A stretch of DNA of 7,070 bases, from positions 1 through 7,070 of the forward strand of contig JBEKCL010000174.1 of NCBI GenBank assembly GCA_050014895.1, written 5' to 3'. A model generated the notes under the pieces. The model saw only the letters and a program-made list of their open reading frames with translations. It did not search any database and had not been told where the DNA came from. The DNA comes from JAFGLP01 sp050014895. GTDB lineage: Bacteria > Chloroflexota > Dehalococcoidia > GIF9 > UBA5629. This document shows positions 1-6,238 of the stretch, piece after piece. Each line of letters opens with the position of its first letter. The first letter of the stretch is position 1. Both the position numbers and the translations under genes were made by a program.

Positions 1-153
1 GATCCCGAGAGGACGTATATTTCACCGGCCAGCATCTGGTACATGGCAAATCAGCGTGCCTTTATGGACGTTACCGTGTCGCAGGACACTGCCACGCTGA
101 CATTCCGCGACCCCGATTACAAAGAATTGAAATCGCTGACGGTCTCACGCTGA
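1..153 (+). CDS. C-terminal end of an unidentified protein (5' truncated by window)
   Basis: The plus-strand frame is open from the first base to a TGA at 151-153 and gives the last 50 residues of a protein. The fragment alternates hydrophobic and polar residues (MDVTVSQDTATLTFRD), which suggests beta strands. It ends in a short charged tail, KELKSLTVSR. I do not recognise the family; such beta-rich tails are seen on several secreted or periplasmic hydrolases, but no catalytic motif falls inside the window. It converges on the DinB-like gene, with only three bases between the two stop codons and no visible terminator, so the two transcripts probably overlap at their 3' ends. That it is coding rests on the uninterrupted frame and natural-looking composition only. 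Confidence 0.6.
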   Translation, partial: DPERTYISPASIWYMANQRAFMDVTVSQDTATLTFRDPDYKELKSLTVSR

Positions 154-156
154 GAG

Positions 157-675
157 CTATACGTCCGACCAGCCCTTACCCTTCAATAGGCCACGCAGAT
201 AGGCAACCTGGCCGGCATGTTGAAGGACATCTGCGAAAATAGTGCCCAGCCATGATCCGATTGTTGTGAATACAGGATGGTCCGCCTTTTTGTCTAAATC
301 CTGAGTTGAGAGACCGGCGACGAATTTTTCGGTCCGCTCAAGGACTGCGTGGTTGTATGCCAACAAAGTTGCAACATCCGGGGACTTAAAGGCGGCCAGA
401 TCCTGCGGAGTATGTTTAAACCCGGTATCCTCGGGATTAGCGGAACGTTTAAATTTCGTATACCAGCCTTGTTTGATCCAGACCTGCTCCTGGCCGGACA
501 TGCGGGAAATGGCCCTGTCCTGAATCCTGGATAGATGCCAGGCAACCCAGCCGATACTGTTCGAATCAGGCCCGGGCATTTTATTCAAATCGTCCTGCGA
601 CAAATTGGCTAATGCCTTGTCCAGCGTATCCGTGGACCCTTTGAACCTGTCAATAATTAACTGCTGCCACTCCAT
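157..675 (-). CDS. DinB-superfamily (DinB_2-like) protein, putative metal-dependent thiol transferase fold
   Basis: The 172-residue product has the size and layout of the DinB four-helix-bundle superfamily, whose members bind a divalent metal and include thiol-dependent S-transferases. An early helix carries the signature IGWVAWHLSR with H47. A C-terminal helix carries DVLQHAGQVAYLRG with H153. The classical fold uses three histidines; the middle ligand, four residues before the last one, is D149 here, so the site would be His-Asp-His. ATG at 675 is preferred because AGGAGGAGGT lies five bases upstream of it. A longer in-frame start at 726 would place the promoter and ribosome site inside the gene. 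It is the last gene of the corrinoid operon, 53 bp after the methyltransferase, and has its own extended -10 candidate. No substrate can be assigned. The family is firm, the function is not. Confidence 0.82.
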   Translation of the reverse strand: MEWQQLIIDRFKGSTDTLDKALANLSQDDLNKMPGPDSNSIGWVAWHLSRIQDRAISRMSGQEQVWIKQGWYTKFKRSANPEDTGFKHTPQDLAAFKSPDVATLLAYNHAVLERTEKFVAGLSTQDLDKKADHPVFTTIGSWLGTIFADVLQHAGQVAYLRGLLKGKGWSDV

Positions 676-703
676 TTGAGACCTCCTCCTTTTAACAGTC
701 CTA

Positions 704-712
704 ATTATACCA
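704..712 (-). promoter_or_regulatory. Extended -10 promoter candidate for the DinB-like gene
   Basis: On the minus strand the gap between methyltransferase and DinB contains TGGTATAAT, a TG-N extension plus a perfect -10 hexamer (TATAAT at 709-704). The expected -35 position has no good match, which extended -10 promoters tolerate. Transcription would start near 697, giving a leader of about 22 bases that holds just the ribosome site. This would let the DinB gene be expressed apart from the corrinoid genes, although readthrough from them is also likely. It is a sequence match only. Confidence 0.5.
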
Positions 713-728
713 GTAAAGCATCCCACTT

Positions 729-2054
729 TTACCTGTAAACACCAAACTCTTTAACGAAATCCGTCATCGCCCTGACGTTTTCCACTTTTGCCTCGTCAGG
801 GATGCCGACATCACCATCTACAATCAGGCCCCCGTTCTTGCCGACGATATCGATCAGCTTTTTACAGTACTGCCTGACCTGTTCGGGCGTTCCTGTGCAC
901 ATGATTGATGAAGGGACATTACCCCTGATGCAAACACGATCGCCCAGTACCTCTTTCGCTTTGAAAATGTCGGTCTTCTCAAACCAGTAAATAGCCTTGC
1001 CTGCAGGAATATCCTTGATTATATCCAGCCGGTCGGTATAATCCGCTTCGAAACACGGCATGGGTACCAAACCCTGCTTGATCAATGCCAGCATGAGCTT
1101 GTGCAGGGTAGGCCAGTAAAATTTCTTAAACTGTTCCAGCGACATGAAGCCCATGGGCCCCTTGTGTAGCGGTATAAATACCACGGGACTCAGTGACGTG
1201 GCGCTGGAAGCAATCCCCATCTGGATAGCGGTCGGCAGTAGTTTATCCAGCGCCTTAAGCAGATTATCAGGCTGGCGGTACATATCCAGCATTATGCCCT
1301 GTGTGCCCCTGAGGGAATCGCCGAGGGTATCAAACGGCGCCTGTGTAGTTCCGCCCATCATGATAGGGAAGCCCAGCGCTTGCATCTCGCCATTAAAGAT
1401 GCTGGTACTTACGGCGAGATTAATAAATTTTTCCTGCGCCTTGATGATAGATTCGAAGGCGGAGGCCGAGCCGCTTAATACCACCCCGGCCATCATCATC
1501 ATAACACCCACATAGTACGGGAATACCATGGTCAGCGGCGGCATCAACTGGAACGGCGCTAATGTGCCGCAAATGCGGGGAAGATAGGTCCTGATCATGA
1601 AATCGGAGGGGTCGTTAAGGAAGATGTCATATTCGTTGGCCTTCATGTATTCCTCTTCCACAAACTGGTAGCTGCGGTTGGCGGGTACGCCATGCCCTGG
1701 CCATTTAAGCTGTTTATAGTCCAGCTCCTCTAACATAGGCCCGGACAGGGTATTTAAATGGTTCATAGCCGTATCCCATTGAAAGTCCAGCGCCACTTTC
1801 TTGAAGGCTTCGTAGGCTATATCGTGGTCATACATTACATCCTGTGCCGTCACGCCGGCATAGTTGGCAGGAAAGAATGTCACCAGGGGTGTGATCGGCA
1901 CACGGTCAGGTATTTTAAGCTGAATAGCATCTGAGATCCTACGGGACCTTTTCCTGTAATCCTGCTCCGCCTGCGGGGTGTCAAACGTTACATCCGGCGC
2001 GGAGCACCACAGGTCCAGTTTTTCTTTTGTCTTATCAGTATTGGTTTCCATCAT
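729..2054 (-). CDS. Uroporphyrinogen decarboxylase (URO-D) family corrinoid-dependent methyltransferase
   Basis: The 441-residue protein belongs to the URO-D/MtaA/CmuA superfamily of methyltransferases that act on corrinoid proteins. It has an N-terminal extension (residues 1-40), the domain opening around RVPITPLVTFF (51-61), a hydrophobic middle (165-195, including four consecutive Met at 185-188), LHKGPMGFMS (296-305), CFEADYTDRL (334-343), IRGNVPSS (376-383) and the ending IVDGDVGIPDE (411-421). True URO-D is about 350 residues and works in heme synthesis; the extension and the corrinoid partner 25 bp upstream point to methyl transfer instead. MtaA-type enzymes bind zinc through His-x-Cys plus a Cys in a C-terminal GCG. 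Here the first reads MPC and the second DVG, so only C334 of that set seems kept. E336 and D338 nearby are possible substitutes (inference). ATG at 2054 follows GGGGAGG by five bases, better than the TTG at 2093. Direction of transfer and substrate are unknown. Confidence 0.88.
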   Translation of the reverse strand: MMETNTDKTKEKLDLWCSAPDVTFDTPQAEQDYRKRSRRISDAIQLKIPDRVPITPLVTFFPANYAGVTAQDVMYDHDIAYEAFKKVALDFQWDTAMNHLNTLSGPMLEELDYKQLKWPGHGVPANRSYQFVEEEYMKANEYDIFLNDPSDFMIRTYLPRICGTLAPFQLMPPLTMVFPYYVGVMMMMAGVVLSGSASAFESIIKAQEKFINLAVSTSIFNGEMQALGFPIMMGGTTQAPFDTLGDSLRGTQGIMLDMYRQPDNLLKALDKLLPTAIQMGIASSATSLSPVVFIPLHKGPMGFMSLEQFKKFYWPTLHKLMLALIKQGLVPMPCFEADYTDRLDIIKDIPAGKAIYWFEKTDIFKAKEVLGDRVCIRGNVPSSIMCTGTPEQVRQYCKKLIDIVGKNGGLIVDGDVGIPDEAKVENVRAMTDFVKEFGVYR

Positions 2055-2079
2055 TATCGCCTCCCCTGGTGTCGTGCTT

Positions 2080-2712
2080 TCATTTAATCCCAATCCACTT
2101 TTTGGCCAGGGTTACACCTGCCATAGCATCCTCTCCATAAGCATCGGCGCCGGTATACTTCCTGATCTCATCGTTCATCTGGCCGCCGCCAATCATGATT
2201 TTCACGTTATCACGCAGCCCAGCATCTTTAATAGCGTCAACAGTCACTTTCATAGAATCGAAGGCGAGCGTCAGGAGGCCGCTTAATCCCACGACGCCGG
2301 CGCCGGTCTGCTGAATTTTGTCGATGAAACTCTGAGGTGGTTGGTCGATACCTATATCGTAAACTTCAAAACCGGCGATGTCGAGCATGAAAGAGACGAT
2401 GTTCTTGCCGATATCATGTATATCACCGGATACTGTGCCTATGATGACCTTGCCCAGCCGCTTGATGTCCTGCCCTTTGACCAGCTTTGGTCTAACCAGT
2501 TCTGCTATTTCTTTGGCAATCTCGCCGGAATATACCAGCTCAGGGATAAAATATTCGTTGGCAGCGAAGCGCTTGCCCACAATTTCCATGGCTTTGCGGC
2601 TGTCATCGAGAATTAATAAGGGATCTTCGCCGACATCCAGCCTCCTCTTAACTATCGTCAGTGCTTCCTGTTCCTTCAAATCCGCTATTAAATTAATCAG
2701 GTCGTCTGCCAT
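2080..2712 (-). CDS. Methyltransferase corrinoid (cobalamin-binding) protein, MtaC/MtbC-like
   Basis: The 210-residue protein has the standard layout of a methyl-carrying corrinoid protein. An N-terminal helical cap domain spans residues 1-85, with ANEYFIPELVYSGE at 51-64. A Rossmann-like B12 domain spans 88-210. The cobalamin signature D-x-H-x-x-G is complete (D97, H99, G102; H99 would be the lower axial cobalt ligand). It is followed by S144-x-L146 and GGG at 175-177, which hold the nucleotide tail. The cytoplasmic protein would shuttle a methyl group on cobalt between two methyltransferases, or act as the separate second half of a CmuA-like enzyme with the URO-D-like protein encoded next. 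ATG at 2712 is chosen because AAGGGGGT lies nine bases upstream. A longer GTG start at 2769 has only weak ribosome-site support. It is first in its operon and lies 145 bases downstream of a good promoter candidate. No reductive activase is present in the window. Confidence 0.93.
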   Translation of the reverse strand: MADDLINLIADLKEQEALTIVKRRLDVGEDPLLILDDSRKAMEIVGKRFAANEYFIPELVYSGEIAKEIAELVRPKLVKGQDIKRLGKVIIGTVSGDIHDIGKNIVSFMLDIAGFEVYDIGIDQPPQSFIDKIQQTGAGVVGLSGLLTLAFDSMKVTVDAIKDAGLRDNVKIMIGGGQMNDEIRKYTGADAYGEDAMAGVTLAKKWIGIK

Positions 2713-2841
2713 CAGATAAATACCCCCTTTGGAAAAATCATTACTTTCTTCTGCCACCAGCAGGAACACCTCTTATTTCAACGTAGTATTGTTCGATAAT
2801 GCACAATTTAAACCTGCACAGCTAGTACCACTCAACGCATA

Positions 2842-2877
2842 TATGATAGGCACGGAAAAGTTTATCATACATCGTGC
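2842..2877. repeat. Two interleaved inverted repeats at the corrinoid promoter
   Basis: TATGATA (2842-2848) has its exact reverse complement TATCATA at 2863-2869. GCACG (2850-2854) has its exact reverse complement CGTGC at 2873-2877. The arms alternate (A, B, A', B'), so both stems together would form an H-type pseudoknot in RNA. In DNA they could be overlapping operator half-sites. The A' arm contains the -10 hexamer of the minus-strand promoter candidate and the B' arm lies in its spacer, so a protein bound here could block or aid transcription of the corrinoid operon. No regulator gene lies nearby. Confidence 0.5.
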
Positions 2878-2892
2878 GAGTTTTGAAGTCAG
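2864..2892 (-). promoter_or_regulatory. Sigma70-type promoter candidate for the corrinoid-methyltransferase operon
   Basis: Read on the minus strand, CTGACT (2892-2887, four of six consensus bases) is followed after exactly 17 bases by TATGAT (2869-2864, five of six). Transcription would begin near 2857, leaving a leader of about 145 bases before the corrinoid-protein ATG. The -35 hexamer lies in one arm of the hairpin AGTCA/TGACT (2887-2891 with 2902-2906) and overlaps by two bases the -35 candidate of the divergent transporter promoter. I searched the leader by eye for a cobalamin-riboswitch B12 box and found none. Confidence 0.5.
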
Positions 2893-2911
2893 TGAAAGAA
2901 GTGACTATTCT
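2883..2911 (+). promoter_or_regulatory. Weaker divergent promoter candidate for the DMT transporter
   Basis: On the plus strand TTGAAG (2883-2888) and TATTCT (2906-2911) each match four of six consensus bases and are separated by 17 bases. The start would lie near 2918, just ahead of the GC-rich foldable leader. The -35 overlaps the one used on the opposite strand, so the two promoters would compete or be co-regulated. The matches are modest and the call is tentative. Confidence 0.3.
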
Positions 2912-2975
2912 TTATCGCCGGCAGCAAAGCGGCGGCGCCAAAGGCCCTCACAAAGGGGAAAACTACGCCGATGAC
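2912..2975 (+). promoter_or_regulatory. GC-rich foldable leader upstream of the DMT transporter
   Basis: This noncoding stretch has several short complementary blocks. CGCCG occurs at 2916-2920 and again at 2966-2970. Both copies can pair with the same CGGCG block (2930-2934 or 2933-2937), so two alternative stems exclude each other. Between them CCCT (2945-2948) can pair with AGGG (2954-2957) around a five-base loop, and GGCGCC (2934-2939) is a palindrome. Mutually exclusive stems ahead of a gene are typical of attenuators and riboswitches, but I cannot match a known class. It might equally be a copy of a dispersed repeat. No run of T follows that would make a simple terminator. Confidence 0.3.
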
Positions 2976-3007
2976 CTTGTTTGCACTTATTTTTCCACTC
3001 AAGGATA

Positions 3008-3892
3008 ATGTACTTCCCAATGAAAAACATATTGTCGGATAGATATCATATAGGCGAGAAATACGCAACGCTCCTAATGGTGCTGACCGCGCTGCTCTGG
3101 AGCCTCGGCGGACTATTAATTAAAATGGTTGACTGCCATCCCCTGGCGATATCAGGGCTCAGAAGCGCCATCGCAACCGTTTTCATCCTGCTTTTGATAC
3201 GCAAACCCCATTTCACGTGGTCCTTTCCGCAAATTGCCGGAGCAATATCATTTTCCAGCACCGTTATCATGTTCGTGCTGGCCACCAAATTCACAACGGC
3301 TGCCAACGCCATTTTGCTCCAATATATTTCTCAACTGCTGATCATAAGCGTGCTGGGGATGTGGCTGCTGAAGGAAAAGACCCGGCGCCTCGATGTGATA
3401 GCCATAGTATTCATATTCGGCGGGATGGTCCTATTTTTCATGGATAACCTTTCCGCAGGCGGCTTAATGGGCAACATTTTCGGATTAATTGCCGGAATAA
3501 GCTTCGGTTTTGTATTTATTTTTGCGAGGATGCAAAAGGAGGAATCCCCTCTTGAAATGATATTACTGGGGAACATCCTTACCGCAATCATCGGGGTCCC
3601 CTTTACATTTGTCCAGCCGCCTGATATGTCCGGCTGGATCGGCATTTTATTACTTGGAGTGGTCCAGCTCGGTATCCCTTACGTCTTATATTCGGTTGCA
3701 ATAAAACACATTACGGCGCTTGAGGCCGTGCTGACCTCCACGATTGAACCGATACTGAACCCCACATGGGTCTTCCTGGTGCTCGGAGAAAGACCGGGGC
3801 TATGGGCGTTTATAGGCGGATTAATTGTGATCGTTACTGTAATTGTCCGGGGCATCCTGTCTAACGTATGGCATCCCAAACATGACGGCTGA
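3008..3892 (+). CDS. EamA/DMT-family membrane transporter
   Basis: The 294-residue product is an inner-membrane carrier of the drug/metabolite transporter superfamily, EamA type. It has the usual length and about ten hydrophobic helices in two homologous halves, roughly residues 20-145 and 155-282. Family marks include LLWSLGGLLIK in helix 1 (29-39) and the ending of the second half, ALEAVLTSTIEPILNPTW followed by VLGERPG (237-264), in which the proline and GE-P pattern is typical. Members export amino acids, other metabolites or drugs; the substrate cannot be read from sequence. The start is uncertain. ATG 3008 has AAGGA only two bases away, ATG 3020 has it 14 bases away, and an in-frame TTG lies at 2981. 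The gene is divergent from the corrinoid operon and 27 bp ahead of the hydrolase gene, so those two are probably co-transcribed. Confidence 0.88.
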   Translation: MYFPMKNILSDRYHIGEKYATLLMVLTALLWSLGGLLIKMVDCHPLAISGLRSAIATVFILLLIRKPHFTWSFPQIAGAISFSSTVIMFVLATKFTTAANAILLQYISQLLIISVLGMWLLKEKTRRLDVIAIVFIFGGMVLFFMDNLSAGGLMGNIFGLIAGISFGFVFIFARMQKEESPLEMILLGNILTAIIGVPFTFVQPPDMSGWIGILLLGVVQLGIPYVLYSVAIKHITALEAVLTSTIEPILNPTWVFLVLGERPGLWAFIGGLIVIVTVIVRGILSNVWHPKHDG

Positions 3893-3919
3893 CACGGCAT
3901 TGATGTTGAGGAGACGACA

Positions 3920-4966
3920 ATGAATGTAACAACACGGAAAGCTGCGAAAAGAAATAATGTGAAGAGGGCGTGGGCAATTACCGGAGCGATAGTAGCTGCA
4001 ATATTGCTGATCATCCTGGGATTAGGTCCGGTGAGGACAGCCGTGCTGGATGATTACTATGCCAAATTCAGAGCGGAACACCAGGCGGAACACGATGCCG
4101 TGGACGCACAGTTCAACCAGTTCGACGTGACGGTCAACGGCTTGGCCTGGCACTATGTAGAAGAGGGGCCGAAGGACGGGCCGGTTGTCCTTTTCCTGCA
4201 CGGGCTGCCGGAGGGGTGGTCCTCATGGAAATACGTAATCCCACTGATCGATCCCAAATACCGGTTGATTGTTCCTGACATGAAGGGTTACGGGCGTTCC
4301 GACAAAACGGACAATGATTACAACTGGCATACAGTTGCCTCACAAACTCTTGCCCTGATGGACTATTTAAAGGTGAACAAGTTCTACGTGGTGGGCCACG
4401 ATTGGGGAGCTCTTATCAGTACCATCCTGGTCAATGACCATCCTGAACGTATACTGGGCTTTGTGCGCATGGAAGCAGATTTCGTGCCCGGTGGGGAAGG
4501 GAGCCAGACGCAGACTTATATCAAGAAGCCGCAATGGCTATTATTCCAGCTAAACTGGGTGGGAACCTGGTTTATGCAAGATCCAGGATGGTTCATCGAC
4601 ATGGTATACAAGTCCCGAATGGTCACCCCACTCAAAAAAGTAGACCGGGATTACTTTGTCTATGAATTCTCACGGCCAGGAGTTGCCGAGCAGTTGCCAA
4701 AGTATTTCGAACTCAGCAACTGGGACCTGCAGACTGCGCTTAATGGTTTCTGCAAAAACAAATACCCGTTCCCGGTGCTGGCGCTGCAGGCTGACAGCGA
4801 CCCCGCCCAACCAAAGTCCATTTTTGCCAACTCCACCACTGAATGCCCCGATGTAGAACTCAAATGGATCACCAACGCCAGCCATTTTGACAACCTGGAC
4901 CAGCCGGCGCAGGTGGGAGCAGCAATAAATGAGTTCCTGGGAAATGCAGGGCATCCAGCTAAATGA
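3920..4966 (+). CDS. Membrane-anchored alpha/beta hydrolase, epoxide hydrolase / haloalkane dehalogenase-like
   Basis: The 348-residue protein starts with a basic stretch and one hydrophobic helix (about 17-36), an uncleaved anchor or signal peptide, then a helical linker and an alpha/beta-hydrolase domain from about 68 to the end. The oxyanion motif HGLPEGW is at 94-100, PDMKGYGRSD at 119-128 and the nucleophile elbow VGHDWGA at 158-164. D161 is therefore an aspartate nucleophile, which forms an ester intermediate in epoxide hydrolases and haloalkane dehalogenases. D292 or D294 (QADSDPAQP) would be the charge-relay acid and H322 (ASHFDN) the base. The cap (about 186-270) is rich in Tyr and Trp. 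HDWG is shared by both enzyme classes, so epoxide hydrolysis and dehalogenation are both open; epoxide-hydrolase-like is the safer label. GGAG lies eight bases before the ATG. It converges on the MFS gene with 54 bp between them and no clear terminator. Confidence 0.88.
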   Translation: MNVTTRKAAKRNNVKRAWAITGAIVAAILLIILGLGPVRTAVLDDYYAKFRAEHQAEHDAVDAQFNQFDVTVNGLAWHYVEEGPKDGPVVLFLHGLPEGWSSWKYVIPLIDPKYRLIVPDMKGYGRSDKTDNDYNWHTVASQTLALMDYLKVNKFYVVGHDWGALISTILVNDHPERILGFVRMEADFVPGGEGSQTQTYIKKPQWLLFQLNWVGTWFMQDPGWFIDMVYKSRMVTPLKKVDRDYFVYEFSRPGVAEQLPKYFELSNWDLQTALNGFCKNKYPFPVLALQADSDPAQPKSIFANSTTECPDVELKWITNASHFDNLDQPAQVGAAINEFLGNAGHPAK

Positions 4967-5020
4967 TGCCCCACGTCCCGGATGAGTGGATGGAAACAAT
5001 TAACTATAACACTCCGGCGG

Positions 5021-6238
5021 TCAGGTCTGCGCAGAAGGAGCTTTGATATCGTGGAGCATCAGCGCCAAGAAAAAGGCAATCGCAAAGAGAACGGCAATCG
5101 CGGTCATGTTGAAGAGGAAAACGATGGGCAGACCGCTTATCTGGCCGCCCAGCATCAAAATCCCGTTGGAGGTAGCCTCCGGCACAGGATGGGTCTTTTC
5201 GACCGCATAAGTCAGCCCTACCGGCATGGCCGAGATGAGGAAGAAACCGAAGACAAAACCGCACACACCTAAAAGCACAATCGAAGAGAAATATTCCAAA
5301 CAGATGGTTAGCGGAACCGCCGTACCCGCCGCCAGTATCAGGAAAATCTTCCTCTTGTGGTACTTGTCGGACAATGCAGACAAGATTACGGCCCCCAACA
5401 AGCCTCCGATCACGATCAGCCCGCCAACTATGCCCGTGGCGAGGGCCGTGTCAATGTCCAGCGGCCGGTCCTTGAATATGGTATCTATCTTGGTCAGGAT
5501 GGCATTGAAGGCGCCTACGCCTATTAAAAAGATCACAAGGAGGAAAATAAAATCGCGGTTTTTGAAAAGCGCTTTCAACCCGACGGTCATGGTGACTTTT
5601 TTCTCGGCTGCAATAGGATTGGGCGGCAGCGGTGGCTTATCCTTCACCAATATCAGATGCAGAATCATGCCGATCAGGGCCGGGATGCCATACAAATATA
5701 AGATGATATCAAGCCCCTGCCTGGGCGCACCGAGTTCCCGGTAATGAGCCATGATAAAATCGGTAGCGAACATAACAATGGCAAAGCCGACGAACATGGA
5801 CATAGTCAACAATCCCGACGCCAGGGCCTCTTCGTTTTGTGGAAACCAGTTCGATGCCACCTTGGTAAAGGCATTGAGCAAGAACGGTTGAGCGATGGCA
5901 CATCCGATCATACAAGCAAGGAGCCAGCCGTAATCCGGTGCGAAAATACGGAGAAATCCGCACACACCAATAAGGACGACGCCGATCCCCACCCCTTTTT
6001 TCAACCCCCAGTTGTCGATACACCAGGCGGCGGGGAGGCAGAAGGGAATCCAGCCAAGCATGGCCAATATGGCCAGCAAATCAATGAGATCGACATTCCC
6101 GTTGGTATAGATGGCAGCCACATCCCTGGCAATAGGAGCGAAGGTCATCCACATTATCTGGGACATGGCGATGTTGAGCATACAAACGCCCAACACGACC
6201 CAGCGGTAAGGGGATACGGATGATTGGATATTTTGCAT
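5021..6238 (-). CDS. MFS transporter, FLVCR-like
   Basis: The 405-residue product has 12 predicted hydrophobic helices and major-facilitator loop motifs: DNWGLKKG (75-82) in the 2-3 loop and SDKYHKRK (290-297) in the matching 8-9 loop. Several stretches recall the FLVCR group (heme/choline and related solute carriers): the opening YRWVVLGVCML, WMTFAPIARD (30-39), the CIAQPFLLNA-like segment (113-123), KVASNWFP (126-133), and PEATSNGILMLGGQISG (353-369) with a glutamine at 366. ATG at 6238 is chosen because GGGAGGT lies four bases upstream; the longer in-frame start at 6280 lacks comparable support. A perfect -10 hexamer about 65 bp upstream suggests independent transcription. It is convergent with the hydrolase gene. 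The transported compound is unknown, and homology to eukaryotic FLVCR does not prove heme or choline transport. The MFS call is firm, the subgroup is likely. Confidence 0.88.
   Translation of the reverse strand: MQNIQSSVSPYRWVVLGVCMLNIAMSQIMWMTFAPIARDVAAIYTNGNVDLIDLLAILAMLGWIPFCLPAAWCIDNWGLKKGVGIGVVLIGVCGFLRIFAPDYGWLLACMIGCAIAQPFLLNAFTKVASNWFPQNEEALASGLLTMSMFVGFAIVMFATDFIMAHYRELGAPRQGLDIILYLYGIPALIGMILHLILVKDKPPLPPNPIAAEKKVTMTVGLKALFKNRDFIFLLVIFLIGVGAFNAILTKIDTIFKDRPLDIDTALATGIVGGLIVIGGLLGAVILSALSDKYHKRKIFLILAAGTAVPLTICLEYFSSIVLLGVCGFVFGFFLISAMPVGLTYAVEKTHPVPEATSNGILMLGGQISGLPIVFLFNMTAIAVLFAIAFFLALMLHDIKAPSAQT

Noticed and set aside
1491..1502. Four CAT repeats giving four consecutive Met codons in the methyltransferase
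   Set aside because: This is a short in-frame trinucleotide run in a hydrophobic stretch. Slippage would only add or remove Met, so it is not a phase-variation switch.
2713..2857. Cobalamin riboswitch in the leader of the corrinoid operon
   Set aside because: The context would suit it, but I see no B12-box-like sequence and no convincing multi-stem core in either orientation of the leader.
2729..2974. Plus-strand frame of 81 residues across the divergent intergenic region
   Set aside because: It overlaps the start of the corrinoid gene in antisense, has no good ribosome site, and its arginine-rich end comes from the GC-rich foldable leader. It is better explained as noncoding.
4967..5020. 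Bidirectional terminator between the convergent hydrolase and MFS genes
   Set aside because: I looked for a GC-rich stem followed by T or A runs in this 54-bp gap and found none.
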